64,000 nucleotides of DNA from Zhengitettix transpicula (taxonomy: Eukaryota; Arthropoda; Insecta; Orthoptera; Tetrigidae). The position numbers and the translations under genes were made by a program. The notes under the pieces were generated by a model. It worked only from the letters and a program-made list of their open reading frames with translations, was not told the origin of the DNA and did no database searches. The stretch spans positions 185,653,432 to 185,717,431 of the forward strand of contig CM073591.1 in NCBI GenBank assembly GCA_037074705.1, in the 5' to 3' direction. Each line of letters opens with the position of its first letter. The stretch's first letter is position 1. Below are positions 11,937 to 21,785 of the stretch, in pieces.

Positions 11937-12152
11937 CATAATGAATAAGGAGGATAGCCAATTCCGGCAAAAAGGGCAATATAAATATCACACAACGTTT
12001 CTGGGATCCTTGTGCCTTTCGTCAGGTGCTAAGAAGAGCCTAGAGAAACACAACTGCACTTGTCAGTTAACTCAAGGATCCCAGAAACGTTGTGAGGTAG
12101 TTATATTAACCTTTTTGCCTCAATTGGCTATCATTCTTATTCATTATTTTCA
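11937..12152. repeat. Palindromic hammerhead-like repeat, type B copy 1
   Basis: Two arms of about 80 bp (11937-12022 and about 12073-12152) are reverse complements over the landmarks AATAATGAATAAG, GATAGCCAATT, GGCAAAAAGG, AATATAA and ACAACGTTTCTGGGATCC. On the minus strand the left arm carries a CTGACGA core followed by GAAAC. In the right arm the CTGACGA half has been lost while CAGAAACGTTGTG is kept. The same palindrome is better preserved at 49.97-50.20 kb. Confidence 0.7.
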
Positions 12153-12890
12153 ATCAGACGTAAAGTTTTTCATTTTAAAAGCAACCCTAATTATCACATT
12201 TCATATGCCCCTGTCCACGTTCAACGCGTATAAAAATTTAGAGATATTGATGTAATTCATATTTATCTCGTTAGGTCCTTCTTTCTGTTAATGAAGCAGG
12301 CGTTCGCGACTAGATGAGTAGAAATTTTATATCTGGCAGATCCCTTACAAATACTAGAAATATTATATGCAAACGTTACAAAGAATACGACATACCTAAA
12401 ACTTTTTCGAAATGTTTATTTTGTCGAAGGCATGGAAATGAAATAAGTTATTTATTATTACTATTCAAATAATTTATATTTAATTTAATTGTACCGCGTT
12501 GTAATATACAGGCTGTCCATGGGAGGTTAAAATTATCACATTACGAAGCCAATCCAAATACATTTTGTAACTCTTCGTGAAACACGTGTCGAAGTATTCC
12601 ATTTTTTTTTGCGAAAAGTGCATTACCTGGACATGAAAATAAAAATAAAACCTCGTAAAGCAGGTTATGTGGTACATGTTCAAATTAATGTTTTAGCTCA
12701 ATGTGTACTTATAATTTGCATCACTTCGTAACATTTTTACAATTCCAGTATTTAATTCATATGTACAGTTTTGAATTATCGTTTGATAAGTAAAAATGAT
12801 TTCTTTTTCGTTCTTAGATTACTTGTATCTTATCTGAATTGTTATTGAACAAGTTTCTTTTTAACTACAAATATAATATAACTATGAATA
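12153..12890. other. AT-rich interval without recognised gene
   Basis: Nothing supported. This stretch lies between the palindromic repeat and the left end of the long-TIR element. Confidence 0.5.
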
Positions 12891-13464
12891 TATTTTCACA
12901 GCCTTGTCAATTATATTTTTTCTGTTAAATTGTTTTATCCAAATGTACAAAAAAATTGTTTCATAATGTAACAACACATGATACTTAATTTGTTTATTTG
13001 TGTGTGATTAAACCTTTTATCTTTTTCATACCAGGTGTATACGCTTAAACCCACTTTTTAATCAGTGATCGTACTTTAAGATTTTCATATCTAGGGTGAG
13101 AAGTCAGCATATTGAAGTTAGTAAAGTTACAGTGGTGACACGTATGTGAAGACTTCCGTGCGCGTGTGAAGTAATTGGCACAAGTCACAGGAACAATCAA
13201 CGTGGCGGTCGATCACCTCGTACAAGAACAACTTGTCGTCAGACTCGTTCCCAGGCCATACGGGAAGCAGTTTCATTCAAGTACATAAAGGAAACATCAC
13301 TAATACAGTTAGACCCAAAAAATTTTCACCAAGTGTAATTTGTTAGTATAGAACAATATCGTCTTTATCGGACATGTATTAAATATAATTTGCAAAAATT
13401 GGCCGTAGTCAGAATTTATTTATAAAACTTTAAAATTTAAAATAAACTAAAATACATAACTTAA

Positions 13465-13960
13465 GGAAGCCTGCGAGAGGATTCTCTCGCAGGTAAACCT
13501 TCCCAGAGAGCTCTGGCGGAGGCTACCTTTGGGGATGCCTTCACAACTCTGGTTTTTTGAACTAAGGTTCCCACATGCCGCGGCACCTCGGTCTGTTTTG
13601 AGAGGTATATGTTCCAGGGGCTCAGACCTTGGGTAAGAGTTGTCCGCTATTCCTATTGGAATAGTCGGCCAGCTGCCTCCTAAACTGGCCAAGGCATGGC
13701 GAGGGGTAAGCTGCGACCTCACAGCAAACCCCTCTCCCGCCATCGGAAGGGCGTGGGACAAGTACCAATTGCCCGACCTACCTGATGCAGGTTTTTATAG
13801 GATTTGTCTTGCATTACTTTTAGGATCCTTAAACTATAACCCGGGAGCCCTAGTTAACCGTTGGCTACCTTCCTCCACCCTTCCGCATCACCCTTTCAAA
13901 TCCCTTTCCTATGCGGAGTTGCCACTATGTGGATTACCCTATACATAGCCTGTCTACACC
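13465..13960 (+). repeat. Dispersed repeat G, copy 2 (longest)
   Basis: This is the longest copy of the family. It begins near a perfect hairpin, CCTGCGAGAG-GATT-CTCTCGCAGG (13470-13493), and ends at GGATTACCCTATACATAGCCTG. It shares all family landmarks with the copies at 0.6, 44.6 (inverted) and 61.4 kb. The 104- and 102-codon open frames on the two strands overlap and have no homology to known proteins, so they are not called. The class is unknown. A terminal GC-rich hairpin recalls Helitron 3' ends, but no CTRR terminus is seen. Confidence 0.75.
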
Positions 13961-14101
13961 CAAAAAAAATACATAACGTTTCATCCTGTAGTTTTGGGAT
14001 CTCTCCACATGCAGGCCTATTTAAAGATTAAGAAATATACCAGGAATAAGCTGGTTTTTAGTCACAAATACACATGTTATTTCCATATAGGAACAAAATG
14101 T

Positions 14102-14975
14102 TTAGAAAGTACCGGCCAGCCCTTGCTAGCTACACATTTTCTCATATCTCGGGAAATTTGTGGATACCACGACAAAAAAAAATTCTTCTATTTCGAGGCA
14201 AACCACCCAACAAGCCATTTTCGGACGTATTCGTAAGAATCGAAGTGCTGAGCGAGCGCGTGTCATCGACGAAAACAGGAGGGACCACTGTTGACGTGTG
14301 CGATGGTTCCTCGTAATTGAGGAAATTCAGCTTGTCATGTATTTTCCCTTTTTTCACGTAGTTTTTGGTGGTAGCGGTGAGCATTGACATTTTCACCAGG
14401 TTTCAAGACCTGCTGACCCCACCAAACACACAGCATCGTCTTCCGTCAGAAGCGATTTGCCTTTGCAAACATGTTGACGGTTGGTCGGGATCTACCCACG
14501 ATTTCTTGCGTTTAGGATTCCTAAAATATATCCACTTTTCGTCGGCAGTCACAATCCTATACAGGAACGATTTCCCATTGTTTGGCGAGCACGATTTCGT
14601 GTATGTTTCGGCCTCGTTCCATCTGTCAATCGTTCAATTCATGCGGCACCCATTTACGATCCTTTGAACCTTGCTCATGGCACGAAAGTGCATGGCAATG
14701 ACAGGTTCAGTAACACGAAATTTCTTAGCAACTTTTTTGTGTGTATGGGTATCGTCCGCATCGAAAAGATCCTGCAATTGATGGTCCATAACTTGCCAGT
14801 CGCTCCTTGTTCCTCAGGTAAAAATTGCAGTCTATCAACCAACGAAACCAATCTCTGCACGTGGTTTCCGATAAAAGACTGTCACCATAGGCCTCCAAAA
14901 TCATTTTATGCGATTCGGCAGCCGATTTCTTTAAACTGAAGCTGAAGCAGAGCTTCCAACATATGCTCTCTTTTT
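14102..14975 (-). pseudogene. Mariner (DD34D) transposase pseudogene, internally deleted
   Basis: Cut-and-paste transposase of the mariner family, read on the minus strand across several frames. The N-terminal DNA-binding region shows KREHMLEALLQFQFKKSAAE and ETTCRDWFRWL. The start of the catalytic domain shows KSFLYRIVTADEKWIYF with the first catalytic aspartate, then NPKRKKSWVDPDQPSTC. The C-terminus shows RIFFCRGIHKFPEIWEKMCS and QGLAGTF. The part that should carry the second and third catalytic aspartates (HDNAPSH- and SPDLAPSD-like motifs) is missing and replaced by about 170 bp around 14225-14395. Frameshifts and stops are present. It cannot encode an active enzyme. Confidence 0.88.
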
Positions 14976-15559
14976 TGGCTAAAAAATACTAAGCATGATT
15001 AGCAAAGGAAATATGTATGTTCTTGTATTAAATTATTTATGATGTGCATTGACTATTGTTGACAGATGACAAACTAAAAAAAATGCCGTATCCATAGTAG
15101 CTTACTACGATCACTGATTAAAAAGTGGATTTAAGCCTATACACCTGGTATGAAAAAGATAAAAGGTTTAATCACACACAAATAAATAAAACTAAGTATC
15201 ACGTGTTCTTACATTATGAAACAATTTTTTATATGTTTGGATAAAACAACAGAAAAAATATAATTGACAAGTCTGTGACAATATCTCACCACAAATTTCA
15301 AAGGGAGATTTTGAACAAATTTTTAAATATCTTGTTAAATTCTTAGACCCCTTCCCGGTCTCATTAATAAACACATTAAAAGTAAATTAAAATCAATTCT
15401 AAATCAAAATAATACACCGCAAACAATAAAAAGTAATAAATATTTTACCATGAAAAGGTTTTTATCATTTCTAAAAAAACATACAATTTAAATTAATCAA
15501 CCTGTTTGGCAATTACGGTATCAGGATATTTAAATCATATGGTAATATTTTTTTTAAAA

Positions 15560-15965
15560 CATTCTTATGTTATTTTACAAAATTAGGAGAAACGTAATGT
15601 AAGATATAAAATTGAAAGTTTGGATTGTAAAGCCTGTTACATCGGTCAGACAAAACGAAAGCTTCGAAACAGAATTAAGGATAATTCTGCTAATCTAAAA
15701 CAATGTTCAGATAAACAATGGGCTATAATAAAACATGTGTACATTAAATATTTATATATTTTTTAATTGAATAATAATGTAAGTAAACACATTATATTTG
15801 GTTTATTTATTGGTTTGTGAATAAAGGTTTTATTGTCTTTTTCATATACTTCTTAATTATTACTTTCAGCTGAAGGGGTCCCTAAACTAAGCGATGAAAC
15901 GTAGTGTGTTTTAGTTTATAGCAAATTTTATTTTTTTATAAATAAATTCTGATAATTGGTAAATT
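15560..15965 (+). mobile_element. Penelope-like element 3' fragment with GIY-YIG endonuclease and hammerhead-like tail
   Basis: At about 15628-15740 one frame reads CKACYIGQTKRKLRNRIKDN, the core of the GIY-YIG endonuclease that ends Penelope-like retroelement proteins (Cys pair, YIG, conserved Arg). It continues SANLKQCSDKQWAIIKH. About 150 bp downstream comes CTGAAGGGGTCC...AAGCGATGAAACGTAGTGTG (15870-15907), resembling a hammerhead core with one change (GG for GA). Hammerhead motifs are known in PLE ends. The reverse-transcriptase part is absent. The fragment starts close to the right end of the composite mariner element. Confidence 0.75.
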
Positions 15966-17129
15966 TGAAATAAATAGTTGATATGAGTTGAAAATAATAT
16001 ATTCTGTCTCACAATACACAATTACCAATTAAAAATAATCAGAAGCTTTCGTCATATTCAATCGAAAATGTATTTCAAAACATTGCAATTCAAGGACTCA
16101 CTGGATCATTCGTGTTAATAATTAAAACTTGATATTTAAAGGCCATAGTGATCTTTAAACTAAAATCCCTGAGCTGTTAACAGCCTCGCCATTTTAGTTC
16201 TGAAAAAAATTAGAAAACATTTGCCCAGTGTTTAGTACAGTAGTAAGCCGGATCGGTGGAAATGAGGGCAATCTCAAGTTTTTGCGAGTGGTTTTTAGTA
16301 GCTAGTCTATTTGAAGGCAGTACTCGCTATCTTGTTACGGTAAGCAGATCTCGCGGTGTCACGTTGCTTCTTCCCTGTGGGTTTCTTTCTGACGACAGCA
16401 CTGCAAATCGTGTTGACAAGAATCCTTGTAAGTGACGCGCCACTTCCTGCTCTCTCCACAATTCGCCAGCAGCCATCTTGAAGGAGTGAGAAGCACCCGC
16501 CACAATGATTCTAGAAATATTACTTGGTTTTCCATTACCTAGTTTTTGTAAAGTTTGGTTCAATTGCAGAATTATGTAAGGGACTCAATCAACATGACGA
16601 AAGGTGAAATCGGGAATTAAGTTCGACAATTGGTGATGGTAGCCAAGTAGTTATATACATCTTACCATGCGAATGGTGTAATTTCGGCAGTTATCAATGG
16701 ATTTATCAAGTATGACGAAACCAACCCGAATTTTTCTGTAGATGGGTACGTATAACACTGTAATACATGTATAGACGTGATTTTCGGAGGTGTGAATTAA
16801 ACATTTAACATAAATTTTAATATAAATAACTTGAGCAATATTCATATGGAGTCTTCCTATAATAGTTCCAAGTAATGGTGTAAAACTAGTTAGTATAATT
16901 CTGTAAGATTAGTAACAAAGTCAATCGCTCAATTCCTCAGCGCCACAAACGACCACGACCACGACCACTCCTGCCGAAAACAGCAAGAAATGCGTATTTT
17001 TGGCAATTCTCATTTTTAAAAGCAGATAATGCGTTGTAGAGTTTATTAAATTCTCTACAACTTTATTTTACAACAAATGAGTGTACGACCGACCATTTTG
17101 GACATATTAGTAGTAGAAACACGAAAAAC
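15966..17129. other. Unassigned interval; ATG in AAGATGGC context at 16476
   Basis: No element is recognised. On the minus strand 16476-16327 holds a 49-codon open frame starting MAAGELWREQ, whose start sits in TTCAAGATGGCTGC, a good Kozak and YY1-like context. The surrounding 250 bp are GC-richer. No supporting exon structure is seen. Confidence 0.3.
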
Positions 17130-17182
17130 TTCACCTAGTAGATGACGACAGGGCTTGCGGTCGTCGAAACGTCGCGGTCTAA
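17130..17182 (+). repeat. Hammerhead-like hairpin repeat, type E copy 1
   Basis: The sequence AGATGACGAC, a ten-base loop, GTCGTC, then GAAACGTCGCGGTC forms a perfect 6-bp stem (GACGAC/GTCGTC) directly before GAAAC, as in stem II of a hammerhead. The 5' CTG of the core is altered (TAG). The same motif with a long hairpin recurs at 28.19 kb. Confidence 0.5.
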
Positions 17183-17264
17183 TAGAATTGTAACCAGAGT
17201 GAAAACTGAGAACTTTTTATACAATAATACAATAATTACACCGAGAAAGTCTTCAATCTTTGAA

Positions 17265-17535
17265 CGACAAACAGCATTATTTCCGAAAAGGACGAAAAAT
17301 ATGCTAAATTTAACTAACGATTTCTACAGCTTCATTCCACCACATTTCAGAATGAAGTATACCATTCGAGGTAGAATTTTATTCTCTATAATTTATTACT
17401 AAATATTATTTTCATTAGAATACTTCATACTTTAGCTATTGGAGAAAAACTGAAAAAATGTGCAAAATCTCGTGGTTTGTAGGCCACAGAAACTTTTCTC
17501 GAGGCCTTTCGAATTGGAAAACTTTGTAATTCCAC
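17265..17535 (+). repeat. Old dispersed repeat H, copy 1
   Basis: About 270 bp matches the reverse complement of 42955-43225 throughout. Shared landmarks include ACGATTTC(T/C)ACAGCTT, AAGTATACCATTC, AATTTATT, GTGCAAAAT(C/G)TCGTGG and GAATTGGAAAAC. The divergence is large, so both copies are old. The class is unknown. Confidence 0.65.
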
Positions 17536-19618
17536 TACTGGTCACAACCTATACAAGTAAAAAAATATATAAAATACTCGACCTTTTGCTCGCGGAGGTT
17601 ATTTTATTTTTTTATTTTTTTGAGAATAGTTACTGGGTTATGGTACCGATACAGAACGGTAATATGATTTGTTTATGGTTGAAGGAATTCAGGTATGAAC
17701 CTAGCAAGTTCAATTCCACCCAGAAAAAACACCGATTATCTGGGTCAGTATCAAAGAATACGAACAGATACAGCAAAAACTGACCAGAATATATAAATAA
17801 GATAATTAAAGATGTGAGACGTAAATTCTGATGTATGGAGAACTTAGCGAAGGATATGGAGAGCTTAATCACATCAAGATGATTCGGTGTTTATCTCGGA
17901 AATAAATTAATTTACTATTCATCAGAAAAAATGTTATTTATTGAATGTTGCTCTAACGATTCATCGCTTGAATTCAAGACTATTTTAATCTATTGTGGAA
18001 TTATAAATGTACAGTTTTAATATTTCCGAATAAGTTAATCTAGATAATGGAATCCATTCAGAAGACACTTTTTATTCAGAACATTTCAATTTATGGTAAT
18101 TATATCTACGATGGAATTAAAGAAAAAGTAATGGACGACTCATTGTCGGGCCTTTTCCGTCGTCTTCAACCAGTTTACTATATTCTGTAAATCCCACGCA
18201 CTAGTACTTTCCGCAAGCCAACTTTCTGTGACTGTAACTGAAGGAATATATTTGTTACGTGGTCTGAATCTCTGCCTACGAGATAAAGTCAGAACAGATT
18301 AGAAACTATGTTTCCTCGATTTCAATCCTGGAAAGTATTTCTCGCTGTAGAGATCAGATAGGTGTGGAATTTCTGAGTGGATCGGTTGGCACAGTTCTCG
18401 TACCTTGTGAGTTAACTGGAGCTTGGCTAATAGCCAAGAGCAGAACAAATTAGCACACTGCTATGAAACACCTGCACAATAAGCATTGCTAATGCTGCTG
18501 CCATGTTGTAAATACTACACACTTTGTTCCAAGCATTGTGTTCGCTTGCGAACCAGGAAGACTGCTCAAAGTCCCAAACTTTATGCCTGACCATTTATCA
18601 TAAATTTGATCTTGAAAATAAGTGCGTAATGACATTCAGACAAAGTCTTTATCTCACCCCCATTAATTTCCTGAATTGCCAGTCCATTTTGATCTTGAAA
18701 TATCCTGATCAAAAATAACTAATATCAATACTATATTGAATCGCAGCATTCTTATGTAAATAAGCACTATTTGTAATTTATTTATTGTTGGCCAATGACC
18801 AAGTTGTTAACGATACCATTATAATAAACCTTTAATTAAAAAATACTATATTACGAAATTTTAATTCTGCAAAAAAATTCAAAATATAACAAAAGATGTT
18901 ACGATATGCCGCTTGTCGTATTTCCTAAAGAAATTACACATTACAACATAGATTGAGTCAAAGACCACCTAATACGACAGTACAAGGACGGCGTATTTCT
19001 ATAGAAACAAACGCGCTTCTAAGAGATAGAGACGAACCGTAAAATATAATTCATGGACATTAGTATTAAAGTGGAAAACTAAATAAAACTAACCCATATT
19101 TAAAAAATTCAAATATGGATTACGAAGATCACGATCACTTATTGTATATTTGTTAAACATACTAATTGAATAAACCGAGTTGTGCTAAAATACAACAAAA
19201 GAAACACTTCTAATGCTAATAATTGTTCAGAAGGCATACATTCAAGACTTTACGGCAATCTAAAACGAAAGAGGGTAAAATAAGAAATAATATCTCGAGG
19301 AACAAATAACTGGAAATTTAGCAACGAAATTGGAAGGAAAATATATAACAAAGTAAAAAAATTCTCTAAAGTAAAATTAATTTGAAATTGAGGAATACTG
19401 AGAAATTAATTATATGAGGACTGAGGCTAGACAATAGAAATACTATTGACAGAGGCTATGGATCTGTACATTTGATAAAAGCGAAAGAATTTTTAAAGGT
19501 GAGATTAGTTGAAGCTATTTACACAGTTACGCAATATCGAAACGTAAGATACGCTCAGGAGATTAGCAGACAAGATTGTGTTCTCATTAGATAGAAAACT
19601 AATTTTGTCACCGTTCAA
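17536..19618. other. AT-rich interval without recognised gene
   Basis: Nothing recognised. The short frames here are ordinary for this base composition. Confidence 0.5.
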
Positions 19619-20047
19619 TCAACCTGACATAATACTACAGAATGCAGTGAATACGCTTACACTCAAATAAAGTTGTCCTGTCTGCTGTAATGCATAGAGG
19701 TTTCGCAGTTTGCAGAAGGCTACTAATGAAAACAGAGTAAGCACTATAGCAAAGAATTCACTTACGTTAATCGTGGTAGAATCTAGTCTTTTGTAGACTG
19801 AAAAAGTATTAAAGAAATTAGAATCAAAGAAGAAGCTTGTGTATCTGGGATTCAAGAATTTCATTACATAAGACCAATATACTACAATAATAACGCTGTA
19901 ATATTTTTTCCCCAAATTATATACTATGGACTTACAGCTTGTATCCATTTGAAATGTGGCGATTGTCAATAGCTGATTTTTGCGCTGAGCTGAGGTCAAG
20001 AGATAGCCTGAGGGAAACGAACGTTCACTGAAATAGGCTATGAAACA
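19619..20047 (-). CDS. Unrecognised membrane-protein-like open frame (possible chemoreceptor exon)
   Basis: The minus strand stays open for 143 codons, unusually long for DNA this AT-rich. From about residue 45 it has hydrophobic segments YYSVIIVVYWSYVMKFL and NVSEFFAIVLTLFSLVAFC separated by a polar region, then LRNLYALQQTGQLYLSVSV. The spacing of two membrane segments with a charged inside loop is like the N-terminal exon of insect gustatory receptors, but no diagnostic motif (such as TYxxxLxQF) is present. There is no ATG near the start. A possible acceptor, CTATTTCAG, lies at about 20028-20036, and a weak donor TCAG|GTTGAT lies at the end. It may be an exon, a pseudogene or chance. Confidence 0.3.
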   Translation of the reverse strand, partial: CFIAYFSERSFPSGYLLTSAQRKNQLLTIATFQMDTSCKSIVYNLGKKYYSVIIVVYWSYVMKFLNPRYTSFFFDSNFFNTFSVYKRLDSTTINVSEFFAIVLTLFSLVAFCKLRNLYALQQTGQLYLSVSVFTAFCSIMSG

Positions 20048-20557
20048 TTACCTCGACAACCCTTTCGACACCTCGCTATCGCGTTTCCAATTCCCACACA
20101 GCTTCCACGAAAGGAAGACAGTTATTTTACCATTATTATCCTCAGAAATTGATGTTCGGAACGCTCAATGCAATGATAAAAAACCTATTGCGAAGGAATA
20201 TTGTGATGGATTTTTGGGACATCCTGGATTGATGAGTTAAGTTTTCCGTTCATTTCAGTCTCAGTTCAACTATCAGTTTAACATCGAGCCCGAGCTTCAG
20301 TTATAACTTTAAATGACTTCTAGGACAGACCTGACTGATAACGTCTCATTTTGTTGGCAAGTGCACGACGTCCGAAAAACGGCCATCGTTTCAAATGTTC
20401 AACAGTTTGTTACTGCATTGATTGAAGTAACTTTCTGGCTTACGGAAAAAGAATGATATCCATTATCACAACACAATTAAAAGTTACTCTTTATTGAAGA
20501 AATATTAAGGGTATAATGAAAAGGCAACAATTACAATGATTAAACATGGTAATGAAA
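20048..20557. other. AT-rich interval without recognised gene
   Basis: Nothing supported between the membrane-like open frame and the hAT left end. Confidence 0.5.
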
Positions 20558-21645
20558 CAGTCGTTCCCAAACTTTTTTTTGTCTCGTAGGCCACTTGCCA
20601 ATTTTTTATGTTTCGGATAGACCATTTTAATATTGAATTGTTACAAATTCATCAACTTCAAATGTGGTTTTGACAGCTTACCCAATGCTACTCACTATGA
20701 TTGGTTGAAGTGTAGTGTGAAACAGTTAAAAAAATAATGTTTTACGCATTTATTAATTTTTACGAGTGAAATTGCAAATCTAGTAAAATTATAATATAAA
20801 AAAACTAAAAAATAATAATTTTTCATGGGAAATGTTTCAGCAGCAAATTTTCAATATTTAGTTTCAATTTAGTTAGGTGTAACCTTAAATCTCCTCTATC
20901 AGTGATTTCTAATCTGTTTCTTCCTATTGTAATAACCACGATGAAACTTCTTTCCACGGGAAATGAAGATGGAAAAGCTATCAAAAACATTTTCTGGCGA
21001 TAATCCATAATGCAGAATAAGTATCAAGCCAAAATTTCAGATGTCCCATTCTAAACTGTACCTTAAGTTCTTCGTTGATACTTCTTGTAATATGGCATCC
21101 GTTTCTTCAATGTCACCGTTTGGATCGATAATCCACTGTGGTATTTATAGCCAAAATATCATCAAACCTAATTTTAAAGTTTGTGTGAAGCATATTTAAT
21201 TATTGAACGAAGGTTGAAACATCATCCTGGCAGTTTGTCTGTAACCAATTAAGTGGAAACATTCGCGGAGTCCAATATTTTGCTTCATTAGTTTAATTCT
21301 GACAAATAAATCTGAAATGATGGACTTTGTTTTTATCAAATTTAAACTGTCACCCTGTACCCAAAGGTAAGCTCATTCCAGTACAATTCCTCACGATATC
21401 ACAATACTAGTATCAAATGTTCAAGTTTGAAATGTTGCGACCTACTGTTACAATTTTATTAAATTTACTAATTAATATGTAACTGAGTGTAGTAAAAAAA
21501 TTGCTTATAAATAAAACTGGAGACAAGATGGCGTGTTTAAATAAATAAAATTAATGTAACATAGCCAAGAGAGAGAACTTAGGAAAGTTAAAATTTACAT
21601 TTAATAAAAAAACGTGGCAAGTGGTCTCTTCAGTTGAATTTTATT
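20558..21645 (-). mobile_element. Decayed hAT element (ZBED5/Buster-like)
   Basis: The left end reads CAGTCGTTCCCAAAC followed by T-rich sequence and GGCCACTTGCC, the usual look of a hAT terminal repeat. Near the right side GTGGCAAGTGGTC (about 21615-21630) is the inverted counterpart of GGCCACTTGCC. The outermost right end has decayed and no clear 8-bp duplication could be matched. The element encloses a minus-strand transposase pseudogene. Confidence 0.65.
20823..21330 (-). pseudogene. hAT transposase C-terminal fragment (ZBED5-like)
   Basis: Read on the minus strand, the fragment gives INEELKVQFRMGHLKFWLD, then ALWIIARKCF, then AFPSSFPVERSFIVVITIGR and NRLEITDRGDLRLHLTKLK, ending NIENLLLKHFP. 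This is the conserved C-terminal dimerisation region of hAT transposases of the ZBED5/FAM200 type (usual pattern: AFPSSYLVE.GFS, then RGDLRL.L). Stops and a frameshift separate the upstream part. The catalytic core and BED finger are not recognisable. It is inactive. Confidence 0.85.
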
Positions 21646-21664
21646 TTACTGACAAAAAAAATAT

Positions 21665-21785
21665 TATTTTGAATTTATAAAAATTTAATGTTTAAATTGT
21701 AGAGCCTGCTGTATCGGTCAAGCTAAGCGTAAGCTTCGAATCAGAATTAAAAAAACATTTTACAAATTTAAAACAATCTTTAGAT
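21665..21785 (+). pseudogene. Penelope-like GIY-YIG endonuclease fragment
   Basis: One frame reads CRACCIGQAKRKLRIRIKK, parallel to the 15.6 kb copy (CKACYIGQTKRKLRNRIK), with the tyrosine of YIG changed to Cys. It then runs into a stop after KTIFR. It is a short remnant of a PLE C-terminus abutting the decayed hAT. Confidence 0.7.

Larger units (their letters stand above)
12893..15281 (-). mobile_element. Composite element with ~180 bp TIRs enclosing a mariner
   Basis: 12893-13073 and 15106-15281 are inverted copies of each other. Both start TT(T/G)TCACAG(C/A)CTTGTC and share TTTATCTTTTTCATACCAGG and TTTTTAATCAGTGATCGTA. TA flanks both outer ends (12891-12892 and 15282-15283), matching the TA duplication of Tc1/mariner. 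Inside, from right to left, are a mariner transposase pseudogene on the minus strand (14975 to 14102), a copy of repeat G (13465-13960) and about 390 bp of unassigned sequence (13074-13464). It is either a long-TIR mariner invaded by repeat G or a mariner that landed in a long-TIR host element. Confidence 0.75.

Noticed and set aside
13447..13948. Open frames of 104 and 102 codons on opposite strands
   Set aside because: They lie in the non-coding dispersed repeat G, overlap antisense, and are not maintained in the other copies.
14481..14939. 152-codon plus-strand open frame, the longest in the window
   Set aside because: It is antisense to the mariner transposase pseudogene, which explains the sequence better on the minus strand.
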